Below are positions 1 to 8,266 of a stretch of DNA of 64,000 nucleotides, in pieces. The DNA lies in assembly GCA_022509165.1 (NCBI GenBank), contig JAFLTT010000009.1:60838-124837 (forward strand). The letters are read 5' to 3'. A program made the position numbers and the translations under genes. How positions within the stretch are numbered: position 1 is the stretch's first letter; every line of letters begins with the position of its first letter. The notes under the pieces are model-generated. The model searched no databases, was not told the DNA's origin, and saw only the letters and a program-made list of their open reading frames with translations. This DNA comes from Muribaculaceae bacterium (GTDB lineage: Bacteria > Bacteroidota > Bacteroidia > Bacteroidales > Muribaculaceae).

Positions 1-2
1 AG

Positions 3-179
3 ACATCTACCCATACCCCCGTATCAACAAAGATAAATTATACTCCGAAATCTTTTATTTCCACCGGATTGAATTCAGTTGGTGGCACCGGGGTCAACCG
101 GGAATGGGAGGTCGGAACTAAGAAACGGAGTCCTGATGATCCCGATGAAGAAGTAAAACGTAAAGGAATGTCATATTAA
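3..179 (+). CDS. C-terminal end of an unidentified protein (cut by window edge)
   Basis: One frame is open from the window edge to a TAA at 177-179, about 58 codons, ending in a charged tail (DPDEEVKRKGMSY). The next gene starts 12 bases later on the same strand, which suggests one operon with the mobilisation genes. No family is recognised; the Gly/Asn/Thr-rich stretch before the charged tail gives no function. The frame could also be open by chance. Confidence 0.35.
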   Translation, partial: TSTHTPVSTKINYTPKSFISTGLNSVGGTGVNREWEVGTKKRSPDDPDEEVKRKGMSY

Positions 180-191
180 AATTACATAACT

Positions 192-578
192 ATGCAAAAG
201 AAAAATAATCCGTCGGCACTATCGAAAAGCCGGCAAAAGAAAAAACCTGAGGAAAATCTCTCCAACCGTATAACAATACGGTTCACAACTGAAGAAGCAT
301 CTTTGATTACTCAAAGAGCAGAAGCACGAGGTTTGAAAATAAGTGAATACTCACGTTCAGCGATTCTACGAAGAAAGATAACTGACCATTCCCCTGAAAC
401 CAAGGACTTCATCCGTAAATTCACCGGTATGGCAAACAATCTGAATCAGATTACCCGATATATGTATTCCAAGGACAGTACCCCTGAGAAAATGCTTATC
501 CTACTCGAATATTTCAAGGAAGAATTTCAGAAAATAAAAACGATTATCTATAACACTAACACCAACGATTATGAGTAA
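192..578 (+). CDS. Relaxosome accessory protein (MobC/MbeC-like, ribbon-helix-helix)
   Basis: A 128-residue basic protein. Residues 25-60 fit the ribbon-helix-helix start of plasmid mobilisation accessory proteins: a beta strand (NRITIRFTTEEASLI), then a helix with RAEARGLKISEYSR. The C-terminal half is helical, with a GMANNLNQITRY segment typical of MobC-like proteins. Such proteins bind the transfer origin beside the relaxase. The stop overlaps the next start by 8 bases, so the two genes are coupled. The relaxase that normally follows is absent, so the element is partial or differently organised. The family call is by motif recognition. Confidence 0.7.
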   Translation: MQKKNNPSALSKSRQKKKPEENLSNRITIRFTTEEASLITQRAEARGLKISEYSRSAILRRKITDHSPETKDFIRKFTGMANNLNQITRYMYSKDSTPEKMLILLEYFKEEFQKIKTIIYNTNTNDYE

Positions 579-1197
579 TATGTTTGAAAATGTAAAATCA
601 GATTCCCACACCCAAGATTATAATCCTTCGTCAGTGCCTCACAATAATCTTATTGAATATGAAAAAGTGGCAGAAAGAATTGAGGTTGCCACTCGAAATA
701 TGTCTGAGTCCGCAGCAGCCTTTCTTGACCTTCTACTCGAAGATAATGGCACCCTCAAAGACTTTCCCCACATAAAAGAAACGAATAAAATCCTTCTTAA
801 AAACTATAGAATGATGGAGAATATAGGAGAGCAGATAGATATTTTAAGTTATGACATTAAGAACTTCAACAAAACAATACCATCCCACATAGAAATGAAG
901 CTCTGCGAAGATGACTGGAATCTAATCCAATCCTTTATTCCTAAATGGAAATCAATGCTGAAAATCTTACACCCTTCCCTCTTGGCAGTTGGTATAGTAA
1001 TAGGTCTCTTCATAGGTGCCAATTTGATTGTTTACAACGCTTATACCTCCTCTTTTAAAGAATTCCTAGAGAAGAATGAACTCCTTGACCAATCCTTAAA
1101 GGAAAATTCAGACGCCATAGCACTTTCAGAATACATCAAGTCCCATTATCCAAAGATTTATGGTAAGTGGGAGAAAGAAAATCACTCCGCAAATTAA
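571..1197 (+). CDS. Unknown membrane protein, partner of the mobilisation protein
   Basis: A 208-residue protein translationally coupled to the mobilisation gene upstream. Residues 1-120 are polar and mostly helical. One strong membrane segment lies near residues 133-155 (LHPSLLAVGIVIGLFIGANLIVY), followed by a polar 50-residue tail, so it is probably anchored in the inner membrane with a long cytoplasmic domain. No catalytic motif is seen and it is not a relaxase, which would carry a histidine triad. A role in mobilisation is inferred only from the overlap with the preceding gene. Confidence 0.6.
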   Translation: MSNMFENVKSDSHTQDYNPSSVPHNNLIEYEKVAERIEVATRNMSESAAAFLDLLLEDNGTLKDFPHIKETNKILLKNYRMMENIGEQIDILSYDIKNFNKTIPSHIEMKLCEDDWNLIQSFIPKWKSMLKILHPSLLAVGIVIGLFIGANLIVYNAYTSSFKEFLEKNELLDQSLKENSDAIALSEYIKSHYPKIYGKWEKENHSAN

Positions 1198-1221
1198 TCA
1201 TCATCTTTTGCATCTCCCATA

Positions 1222-1258
1222 GAATCCTTACAATCAACTCCGATTGCAAGGATTTTTC
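1222..1258 (+). terminator. Intrinsic terminator after the mobilisation genes
   Basis: Arms AATCCTTACAATC (1222-1234) and GATTGCAAGGATT (1241-1253) pair with one mismatch around a 6-base loop and run into a T tract. The hairpin sits 25 bases after the plus-strand operon and just before the end of the convergent minus-strand gene, so it may serve both. Confidence 0.7.
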
Positions 1259-1265
1259 GCTTAAA

Positions 1266-2780
1266 TTACAAGTTTATATCACCTGAATACTGGTTTTCAC
1301 GTGTTCTATTTAAAGCCATAATTCTGGATTCCTCTTTAGTCCAGCGTTTGTGGCATATTTGTTCCATTAAATTTTGTGTCTTCATCAATAGTTGAACATC
1401 TCCTATTAAAATAAAGTCTATGATAGACTTTATAATTTCCATACAAGAAGGTAAATTCTTCAATATATTCCTTTCGGAGAATCTGACAACGAACCAATTG
1501 TTTTCTATAAAGAAGGAATTTCGCTTATTATCTTCACCTCCTAAATAATGAATTTCTTTCCTTGTTTTGTAATCATAGGGTTCATCTATTTCTATATCTA
1601 TCCAAATATTATTAATTTTTAGAATTATATCCGGATAATAATTCCCGATATTTCCACCTAAAAAAACAGATTCTGGAAATTTTAATTTTAATTCTGCAGA
1701 AAGTAAATCTTCCCAATATCCTTTTTGAGCAGATGCATTTACTAATCGGATTTGATTAGTCAAGTAATTTAATTTGCCTAAATTCAATGAATTATTTATA
1801 ATAGGAATAAAATATTCTTTAAATAAAGAATGTCTTTCTTTGTAGGATTTTATTTGCAAATCTGAGAAAATATAACCTTTCCTTTCAAAAATATTGGAAG
1901 AGATTATACCCTGTTTATAAAAATAAAGTTTTCTTTCTTCTTCTCTTAATTCATTTAACTGTTTATCCGTGTGCTTTAAAGTAGCTAAATAAGATTCAGA
2001 AGAAAATAATTCTTCTAAACCAGTCATCAGGAAATTTTTATCCTTAATACTTTTGGTGGCGATTTTAAATCTTCTATTCTTCTCTTCTTTATAAATTTTT
2101 TCTTCTCTTTCTTTTATTTGATTTTTAATTTTTTCTATTTCATCTTTCAGTTTAATTTGCTTATTTAGATCCTCATAATAGGAATGAATATAATAGATAA
2201 AATTTTTACGCTCCTTGTTATAATTTTCATTTAATAAATTTTCATGTTTCTTAATTTCTTCATCGGATAAAATTTTTTCTCTTATATATTTTTTTTCAAA
2301 CCATCCCATGTCTAAAAAGAAACCACCAATAAGAAATATCAAGACAAAGATTAATAAACCTCCCAAAAAAGAATCTACAACATTGTAAACATAAATGCAA
2401 ATTGATAACAAAAAAATAAATATTGTTATTGTAATCCAATTAAAATCCTCTCGTTCTTCTAATACATTTTTAACAATGGTTCCTCTTTCAGGGAATTTTA
2501 TGTATCCAGGCAAATAACAAAAATGTTCTAAAATTTTTCGTTGAGAATCTGAGTCTTTAAATATATCAGCTTTTAAGGAATTTGATTTTGATTTTAAGAT
2601 ATTATTACAAATCTCTATGATATTAAAATTTATTGAGTTGGGGAAAAGTATGTAGGGATATTTGTTGTCGGTTTGTATTTGAGAAAGAGCCATAAGAACA
2701 TTGGGGGAATTTAAATCCATTAATACTCCAATATCTTCCAATTCATTAATGTTACTATTAGGTTGATTCATTTTGATCAA
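1266..2780 (-). CDS. Membrane-anchored protein with C-terminal PD-(D/E)XK-like nuclease domain
   Basis: A 504-residue Lys/Glu/Ile-rich protein, much more A+T-rich than the core genes. Two membrane segments lie near residues 117-160 (TITIFIFLLSICIYV and GLLIFVLIFLIGGFFLDM). A long charged coiled coil follows at about 170-300. Near residues 375-440 is a nuclease-like core: YYPDIIL, then WIDIEIDEPY, then NNWFVVRFSE, the order seen in Vsr/DUF559-like PD-(D/E)XK enzymes that end in a strand reading 'WxVxRF'. The exact family is not recognised. A nuclease tethered by membrane helices and a coiled coil on an island suggests a defence function, which is inference. Confidence 0.55.
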   Translation of the reverse strand: MIKMNQPNSNINELEDIGVLMDLNSPNVLMALSQIQTDNKYPYILFPNSINFNIIEICNNILKSKSNSLKADIFKDSDSQRKILEHFCYLPGYIKFPERGTIVKNVLEEREDFNWITITIFIFLLSICIYVYNVVDSFLGGLLIFVLIFLIGGFFLDMGWFEKKYIREKILSDEEIKKHENLLNENYNKERKNFIYYIHSYYEDLNKQIKLKDEIEKIKNQIKEREEKIYKEEKNRRFKIATKSIKDKNFLMTGLEELFSSESYLATLKHTDKQLNELREEERKLYFYKQGIISSNIFERKGYIFSDLQIKSYKERHSLFKEYFIPIINNSLNLGKLNYLTNQIRLVNASAQKGYWEDLLSAELKLKFPESVFLGGNIGNYYPDIILKINNIWIDIEIDEPYDYKTRKEIHYLGGEDNKRNSFFIENNWFVVRFSERNILKNLPSCMEIIKSIIDFILIGDVQLLMKTQNLMEQICHKRWTKEESRIMALNRTRENQYSGDINL

Positions 2781-2907
2781 TTATTTGTAACCATATAACT
2801 ACTAAATTATCAGTAACTTATTTTTACTATAATTAGTATATTTAATTTGTTAAGATGCTTGAGAATCGCCACCTTCAAAAATTCATGTCCAACATCCGAA
2901 TTTAAAC

Positions 2908-3273
2908 TTACTCATAAGGAATGGTTAAAAGGTATATGAATAAAGGTAAAGAACACAGGGTTACTAAAATGGCTAAAATCCATTCAATATAAAACTTCCC
3001 CCTTTCATAATCGTAATTTAATTTATCTTGGAAAAGTATCGTAAGCAAACCATTGAGAAGAAAAGCAATACCTAAAGAAATACCAATTAGAGTTAATAAA
3101 AAAGGAAGGTATCCAATACATAAAAATATGAATAATGGTATTAAAAATATAATGGCGACAATATTCCAACCTTTTTTTGATAAGACAGAATTAAGAGTAT
3201 TCATAAGTGATTTTTCATGATTTTTGGAAAACCGCTTTCCAATCTCTTCTATAAATTCAACTACTGTCATCAT
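2908..3273 (-). CDS. Small integral membrane protein, unknown
   Basis: A 121-residue protein with a short charged N-terminus (VEFIEEIGKRFSKNHEKS) and three predicted membrane helices: near residues 36-54 (NIVAIIFLIPLFIFLCIG), 55-78 (LPFLLTLIGISLGIAFLLNG) and 96-117 (WILAILVTLCSLPLFIYLL). It lies 127 bases upstream of the larger minus-strand membrane protein and may share its transcript. No function can be assigned. Confidence 0.55.
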   Translation of the reverse strand: MMTVVEFIEEIGKRFSKNHEKSLMNTLNSVLSKKGWNIVAIIFLIPLFIFLCIGYLPFLLTLIGISLGIAFLLNGLLTILFQDKLNYDYERGKFYIEWILAILVTLCSLPLFIYLLTIPYE

Positions 3274-3320
3274 GATATTTTTGAGATTTTGCCTGTAATA
3301 TGCCTGTAAAATTGAAGAAA

Positions 3321-3360
3321 GGCAACTTAACGATGATGGGAATCAATCAATTAAGTTGCC
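3321..3360 (-). terminator. Hairpin downstream of tRNA-Leu
   Basis: A perfect 10-base inverted repeat (GGCAACTTAA at 3321-3330, TTAAGTTGCC at 3351-3360) with a 20-base loop. On the minus strand it follows the tRNA 3' end by 7 bases and is followed by TTTCTTC, as expected for a terminator. The long loop makes it weaker than usual. Confidence 0.6.
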
Positions 3361-3367
3361 ATTTCTG

Positions 3368-3451
3368 TGCCCTAAGCCGGGATCGAACCGGCACGGGTTT
3401 AACCCCATTGGTGTTTGAGACCAACGCGTCTACCAATTCCGCCATCAGGGC
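3368..3451 (-). tRNA. tRNA-Leu, anticodon CAA
   Basis: On the minus strand a complete class-II tRNA can be folded. The acceptor stem GCCCTGA pairs with TTAGGGC plus discriminator A. The D arm carries GGTAGACGC, the anticodon stem TTGGT/ACCAA holds loop CTCAAAC (anticodon CAA), then a variable arm and T arm (GGTTCGATCC). CCA is not encoded. The 3' end faces the accessory genes at 1-3.3 kb, the usual orientation for tRNA-targeted islands, though no duplicate of the 3' end is seen in the window. Confidence 0.95.
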
Positions 3452-3555
3452 CTATGACGCGCTTGTGACGCAAGTGCAAAATTACAAATTCCTTTTGGTT
3501 TATACAAGCACATTCCGCTTTTTAATGCATAAACTCTTATTTAGAAATCTTATCT

Positions 3556-3634
3556 AACGGATGTTTAGAATCAAACATAAGGGATATTGAGAAATCACAC
3601 ATAAGGGATGTTTAGCAATCACACATAACGGATG
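3556..3634. repeat. 24-base tandem repeat, about 3.3 degenerate copies
   Basis: Units start at 3556, 3579, 3603 and 3627, each reading roughly AA(C/G)GGAT followed by a T/A-rich part and ending ATCA(A/C)ACAT. The last partial unit is the 3' end of the minus-strand gene at 3619-4872, so the array looks like slippage copies of that gene's last codons and stop running into its 3' untranslated region. Confidence 0.75.
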
Positions 3635-4872
3635 CGGGCTTTGCGTGACACTCGCCAGCAACCTCCTTCAAACACAGCCGTGCCGGAAGTTTCCGTTACT
3701 ATTCTGTTGTAACCTCTGGTGTCTTCCAAGTCCTCTCCATTGCAGGCGGTCTCCAGATACTCAGCAGGATTTGACATAGCAGTCTGCCATACAGCAGGTG
3801 AATCTGCAACCCTGAAAGTTCCTGTGTAACCGTCGGAGGTGTCGAGCTTGAAAATGGAATGTCCGGGATTCAAGGTACGGTCGGCTCTAACAAATATTCC
3901 CCTTGAATTAGCCCTGCCCAGGTAAATGGAACGTATGGTACTCTTTTTTGGGGCCGCTTCTTCCGGTTTGCTTCCCTCCGAATGAGTCCGGGAGTGCGAC
4001 ACAGACTTCAAGGCTGCCAATTCTGCCGACATAGCCTCTAACTTAGACCTATATTCGGAATTCTGACGTGAAGCAGTTTCCAGTTTCTTATTCAACATCG
4101 CAATCTCCACATCCTTATCTGCGATAAGGCCTTCGTAATGTTCTTTTATTTCAGAGATATCCCCTTCCTGTGAGCCACCGTAGGGAGCCTGATGACGTGC
4201 CCCGTTCTTTTTCATTACATTGGCAGCATATACCACCAAAGCAATCACCACAGCCACCAGAATGGCCAAAACCATGATATATACCCATGTATAGTTGGCA
4301 GCTTTCTCCTCCGGCTCAACATTTACCAAATCATCAGGCATATCGGGTAAACTTTCCGCCGGTGCAACCTGAGCCATAGAATCTACGCTTGCGTCAGTAG
4401 TCTGAGTCTTATTCCCGTCATTTGCAGGTTTAGCCACCTCAGCCGGTTCATTCACCGGTTCCTTCACTTGGGCCGGGGGTGTTATGGTCATCTTATTTAT
4501 GAGGCTCCGAGCACGGATTCTTCCTCCGCGACCCTTTTCCAGAATTCCTTTATCCTGAAAGGCTGTCACAGCCCAGTATTCCACAAGTTTTTCCTTGTCC
4601 CAGTCCTTATAGTTTTCAGGCACCGGGATAGCTTTAAAAGCCTTGATGTTTTCCTTCTCCTTGGTTTTCAATGCAGCCTCAAGTTCGGCCATGGTGGTGG
4701 GATTGATTTCATCCAGGTAACCCGAACCGTCGTTGGCATAACGCAGATAAGATTTGGCCGCTATAGTGCGGGCCTGCTCCATCTCCTTATCCGTTACTGC
4801 CAGGGCTAAAACAGGGAGCATAAAAAAATATAAGAAGGCAAACACCTTCACACAATCCTTGTATATTTTCAT
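3619..4872 (-). CDS. Membrane-anchored coiled-coil protein, unknown
   Basis: A 417-residue protein. Residues 1-25 are a signal peptide (VFAFLYFFMLPVLALA). A conserved-looking periplasmic part covers 27-125, followed by a Pro/Ala/Asp linker. A membrane helix lies at about 194-217 (WVYIMVLAILVAVVIALVVY), a coiled coil at about 240-290, and a folded C-terminal domain at 310-417 (SIYLGRANSRGIFVRADRTL ... FEGGCWRV). The layout places the N-terminal part outside and the C-terminal domain in the cytoplasm. It may bridge an envelope signal to the cytoplasm, but no family with a known role is recognised. Confidence 0.7.
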   Translation of the reverse strand: MKIYKDCVKVFAFLYFFMLPVLALAVTDKEMEQARTIAAKSYLRYANDGSGYLDEINPTTMAELEAALKTKEKENIKAFKAIPVPENYKDWDKEKLVEYWAVTAFQDKGILEKGRGGRIRARSLINKMTITPPAQVKEPVNEPAEVAKPANDGNKTQTTDASVDSMAQVAPAESLPDMPDDLVNVEPEEKAANYTWVYIMVLAILVAVVIALVVYAANVMKKNGARHQAPYGGSQEGDISEIKEHYEGLIADKDVEIAMLNKKLETASRQNSEYRSKLEAMSAELAALKSVSHSRTHSEGSKPEEAAPKKSTIRSIYLGRANSRGIFVRADRTLNPGHSIFKLDTSDGYTGTFRVADSPAVWQTAMSNPAEYLETACNGEDLEDTRGYNRIVTETSGTAVFEGGCWRVSRKARIRYV

Positions 4873-4934
4873 ATGTAAATTAAATTCTTAACGACAAATT
4901 AACAAAATTCTTATCAAACCTCAAAGGCAAAAGA

Positions 4935-6317
4935 TTACATCTCCCGTCTGAGACGAGCCACCGGAATGCCCTTGCGGTCGCGATACTTTGCAATGGTGCG
5001 TCGAGACACCTCATATCCCTTGTTGAGCATCTCGATACGAATCTTTTCATCGCTGAGAGGATGTTTCTTGTCTTCGGCCTCCACTATCTTTTTTATTTCC
5101 GCTTCAATCTTACGATTTGTGAGCACCTCTACATCCTCCGTGTTTTCCGTACCGATAGAATCACTGAAAAAGAAACGCAGAGGAAAGATTCCCCAGGGAG
5201 TATTTACATGCTTATTAGTGGTGGCTCTCGACACTACAGAAAGATCATAACCTGTGAGTGCAGCAATATCCTTAATCATCATAGGTTTCAGCCTATAGAG
5301 ATTTTGAGTGAGGAAATACTCCTCCTGAATCTTCACTATTGCCGTCATCACATTAATCAGCGTCTCCTGTCTCTGCCTTAGAATTTTAATGAAGTCACGG
5401 GCATCATTATATCTTGATAAAATAAATTCATTCCCCTTTGATGCACGGCGTCGTGCATTTGTATCCATTTCGGCCATAGCTTCCGAGAAAGTACGGTCGA
5501 TTGTGAGTTCCGGAATCTTATTATTGGTAGATATTGAGATTACACCGTCTTCCACATTCACATTCAGGTCAGGCACAATTATATTGGAGTTGTCGAGCGA
5601 AGAAGCGAAAGAAGCCCCCGGCTTCGGATTGAGCGACCGTATCACTTCAATAGCCTTCTTTACTCTTTCCGGCGAAAGTTTGAGAGCGCTGACCAGTTTA
5701 TGCGAATGTTTCATAGTGAAAGCCTCAAACTGATTTTCCACAATATTGAGAGCATCCTTCACGGCCTCAGAGGGTTTCATATGCCGAAGCTGGATTGCCA
5801 GGCAATCACGCAGGTCAGAAGCTCCCACTCCGTAAGGTTCGAAACCTCTCACTATTTCCAAGGCTTCTTTAGCGGTATTCTCATCCACATCAATTCCGGG
5901 CCCGAATGCCATATCGTTGATGATACCCGGCAGAGGGCGGCGCAGATACCCGTTTGAATCTATATTGCCGATTATATACCGGGCAGTGGTCCTGGTAAGA
6001 TCGGGCAGCGATTTTTCAGAAAGTTGCCTCAGGAGCACATCGAGCAGGGTTTCACCCGGGTCGGGAGGGGAGAATTCATAATTCTGGTCGTCTTCCCCTT
6101 GATTTCTTGCAGCCAGAGCACGATAGCGTGGCAGTTCCTCCTGCGGCAAAGGCTGGTCTTCATCTATCTCAAGAGCCGGATTTTCTTCCAGTTCACGCTC
6201 TATAGCCTCCTCAAGTTCCGGAGCAGTATACTCGAGCATCTTAGTGAAACGCAACTGCTGTGCAGATAGGCGCATCACCGTCTTTTGTTCCAGTGAAAGA
6301 GTCTGGTCTGAAGCCAT
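4935..6317 (-). CDS. rpoN: RNA polymerase sigma-54 factor
   Basis: A 460-residue protein spanning the RpoN family. Region I at the N-terminus (LSLEQKTVMRLSAQQL, LENPALE) contacts activators, an acidic region II follows near 50-80, and the core-binding domain covers about 90-290. The DNA-binding domain has the RpoN box near residue 439 (SRRTIAKYRD), which contacts the -24 element. RpoN directs core polymerase to -24/-12 promoters and needs an AAA+ activator to open them. It sits alone, 62 bases after the start of the coiled-coil membrane gene, on the same strand. Confidence 0.95.
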   Translation of the reverse strand: MASDQTLSLEQKTVMRLSAQQLRFTKMLEYTAPELEEAIERELEENPALEIDEDQPLPQEELPRYRALAARNQGEDDQNYEFSPPDPGETLLDVLLRQLSEKSLPDLTRTTARYIIGNIDSNGYLRRPLPGIINDMAFGPGIDVDENTAKEALEIVRGFEPYGVGASDLRDCLAIQLRHMKPSEAVKDALNIVENQFEAFTMKHSHKLVSALKLSPERVKKAIEVIRSLNPKPGASFASSLDNSNIIVPDLNVNVEDGVISISTNNKIPELTIDRTFSEAMAEMDTNARRRASKGNEFILSRYNDARDFIKILRQRQETLINVMTAIVKIQEEYFLTQNLYRLKPMMIKDIAALTGYDLSVVSRATTNKHVNTPWGIFPLRFFFSDSIGTENTEDVEVLTNRKIEAEIKKIVEAEDKKHPLSDEKIRIEMLNKGYEVSRRTIAKYRDRKGIPVARLRREM

Positions 6318-6482
6318 AGATAATAGTATTGCAGTGCTAAATTACCACAAATTGGCTATGAGGTGAAAAAATAAAGATAAAAAATTGTGGAGGACGTAAA
6401 AATTGTTTAATTTCGCACCTTGTAGGGAATTAGGGCGACTGCGAAACTCCCGAATTTGGAAAAATAATTAATCAAAATAAAA

Positions 6483-7163
6483 ATGGCATCCCATAAAAAC
6501 AAACATCAGGATGAGACCGCCATCGATCGTGTGAACACTCATCTTACAGATGCTGGAAGCAAGATAGCAGAAAACAAGAAGATAATCTATATTTCAGCCG
6601 GTGTAATCCTCGTTGTGGCAGCATTCGTGCTCAGTTATCTCTTCATCTACAAGAACCCGCATGTGGAGAAAGCTTTCGAGGCATACAACGGTATCGAAAC
6701 CCAGGCGCTCACCGACTCTTTGGCCTCTGAACAATATATGGAAGTGGCCAACCGCTACGGTAGTGACACAGCAGGCAAACTTGCAGCTTTAAGCGCCGGA
6801 GAGGCTCTATACAACCAAGGAAGATATGAAGAGGCCGCTGATTACCTTAAGAAATTCTCTTCAAGCGACAATATCCTCGAATCGAATGCACTGGTACTTA
6901 CAGGCGACTGCTATGTTAATCTGCAGAATTATGACGAAGCGCTCAAATTCTATCAGAAGGCTATCAGAAAAGCCGACAACAATCCTCAGATTGTACCGAG
7001 AGTGCTTTTGAAAGAAGCCAATATTTACGATGCACAAGGCAACTTCGGCAAAGCATTGGAGTGCTATCAGCAGATTAAAAACAATTTCCCCACTTTCCAA
7101 CTTGGAAACGGAATGGAAATGGATGCTTATATAGCACGTGAGTTGGCCAGAATGGCTGAATAA
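6483..7163 (+). CDS. Tetratricopeptide repeat membrane protein (YfgM-like)
   Basis: A 226-residue protein. A polar start (MASHKNKHQDETAIDRVN) is followed by one membrane helix near residues 34-57 (IIYISAGVILVVAAFVLSYL). Three tetratricopeptide repeats cover about 100-205: ALYNQGRYEEAADYLKKF, YVNLQNYDEALKFYQKAI and IYDAQGNFGKALECYQQI. This is the layout of YfgM-like proteins, which hold the repeats on the outer face of the inner membrane and assist protein folding or complex assembly. It is transcribed alone and divergently from rpoN. Its partners cannot be told from the sequence. Confidence 0.85.
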   Translation: MASHKNKHQDETAIDRVNTHLTDAGSKIAENKKIIYISAGVILVVAAFVLSYLFIYKNPHVEKAFEAYNGIETQALTDSLASEQYMEVANRYGSDTAGKLAALSAGEALYNQGRYEEAADYLKKFSSSDNILESNALVLTGDCYVNLQNYDEALKFYQKAIRKADNNPQIVPRVLLKEANIYDAQGNFGKALECYQQIKNNFPTFQLGNGMEMDAYIARELARMAE

Positions 7164-7228
7164 TATTTGTAGATTCTCTGAAGTTTTTCAGACTTCATAA
7201 AATAATAAAACACACTTGCTTATTTTAT

Positions 7229-7270
7229 GAAAAGGGGCCTTATCCTTCGGGGGTACGGCCCTTTTCTTTT
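7229..7270 (+). terminator. Strong intrinsic terminator after the TPR gene
   Basis: AAAAGGGGCC (from 7230) pairs with GGCCCTTTTC (from 7257) around an unpaired segment that contains TTCGGGGG. A T-rich tail (CTTTTCTTTT) follows. It lies about 65 bases after the stop. Confidence 0.8.
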
Positions 7271-7365
7271 AAGACTGTCCCACAAATTTTGTTATTCTTA
7301 TGCTTTCTGCAAACTGAAAGTTCAAGGGAATAAGGACCAACCCTCTAACGCGAACCTTTCATCCA

Positions 7366-8259
7366 TTAAGGATGTAATAATTTTCCTAAGGCTCCGGTTT
7401 TGCCTCGATGATGGGATGTCTTGTACTTTCGCTCTCCATCGGCAAGGATTCTTTCACCTTCGGAATCAATAAATTCGGCCTTAAACTTTTCCCAGATATA
7501 ATCTATGGCCTCCTCCGACGGATGTACAAGGTCGGATGCATAAAACCTGTAGTCGCGTAGGTCATCATTCATAATCTCAAAAGCCGGGAAATAAATGCAG
7601 GAATCATTATCTCTGCATATCTCTTCCATAGCCAGACAAAGGATAGCTTTCGAACGTGTGTTGCCTTCAAAACCATCTTTCATGTGTCTTACCGGACTTA
7701 CCGTAAAAATGATTTTTATTCCGGGAAACCGCACCTGAAGTTCTTTTATCCTTTCATTCCATCCGGCCACAATCTCCTCCACACTCAATCTTCTTCTGTA
7801 AAAAAGATTCTGAGGCTCCTTATGGCAATTTCCTACCGGTCTTTCATCTTCAGATAGGAAATAGCAGATAGAAGTGCCGAAAGTCACAATCAATACTCCT
7901 CCCCGGCCTAATGCATCAAGCAACAGTTGCTGTCTATGGCAAAATTCTTCAATACAATCTTCTTTTGCAATTGCTGAAAAGGAAGAATCAAACAGATGAG
8001 AATTCCAAAGACCCCCGGAATGAAAAAGAGTCTTTTCAAACTCCTTGACCCCGTCATCTTCCTTACACATAAGATCTATTGCTATGCTGATAGAAAGAGG
8101 ATTATAAAGTGTGCCGCATGGATTTACCGACTGCCAATCGCACTTCTCCATCTTAGAGGCTATATTCTGAGAAAAACATGACCCAACGAGAACCACCGGC
8201 TTTCGTGGATCCAGAATTATCTCTCGTCGGGCCGGCTTATATTCGGTGCGGAAATTCAT
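7366..8259 (-). CDS. GSCFA-domain protein
   Basis: A 297-residue protein with the GSCFA signature at residues 26-31 (VGSCFSQNIASK), a Ser/Cys block near the start of a hydrolase-like fold. Later elements include TFGTSICYFL, FTVSPVRHMKDGFEGNTRSK and, near residue 240, DLVHPSEEAIDYIWEKF. The Gly-Ser motif plus the late Asp...His resemble SGNH/GDSL hydrolases, so an esterase-like role is plausible but unproven. It is the last gene of an operon with GH3 and MATE genes, 7 bases downstream of GH3, pointing to a shared small-molecule pathway. Confidence 0.85.
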   Translation of the reverse strand: MNFRTEYKPARREIILDPRKPVVLVGSCFSQNIASKMEKCDWQSVNPCGTLYNPLSISIAIDLMCKEDDGVKEFEKTLFHSGGLWNSHLFDSSFSAIAKEDCIEEFCHRQQLLLDALGRGGVLIVTFGTSICYFLSEDERPVGNCHKEPQNLFYRRRLSVEEIVAGWNERIKELQVRFPGIKIIFTVSPVRHMKDGFEGNTRSKAILCLAMEEICRDNDSCIYFPAFEIMNDDLRDYRFYASDLVHPSEEAIDYIWEKFKAEFIDSEGERILADGERKYKTSHHRGKTGALGKLLHP

Positions 8260-8266
8260 GAAAAGT

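Noticed and set aside
3368..3451. Attachment-site duplicate of the tRNA-Leu 3' end within 1-3300
   Set aside because: No stretch matching the tRNA 3' end was seen in the window; it may lie further left.
3300..3557. 85-codon plus-strand open frame
   Set aside because: It overlaps tRNA-Leu and its terminator and has no family resemblance.
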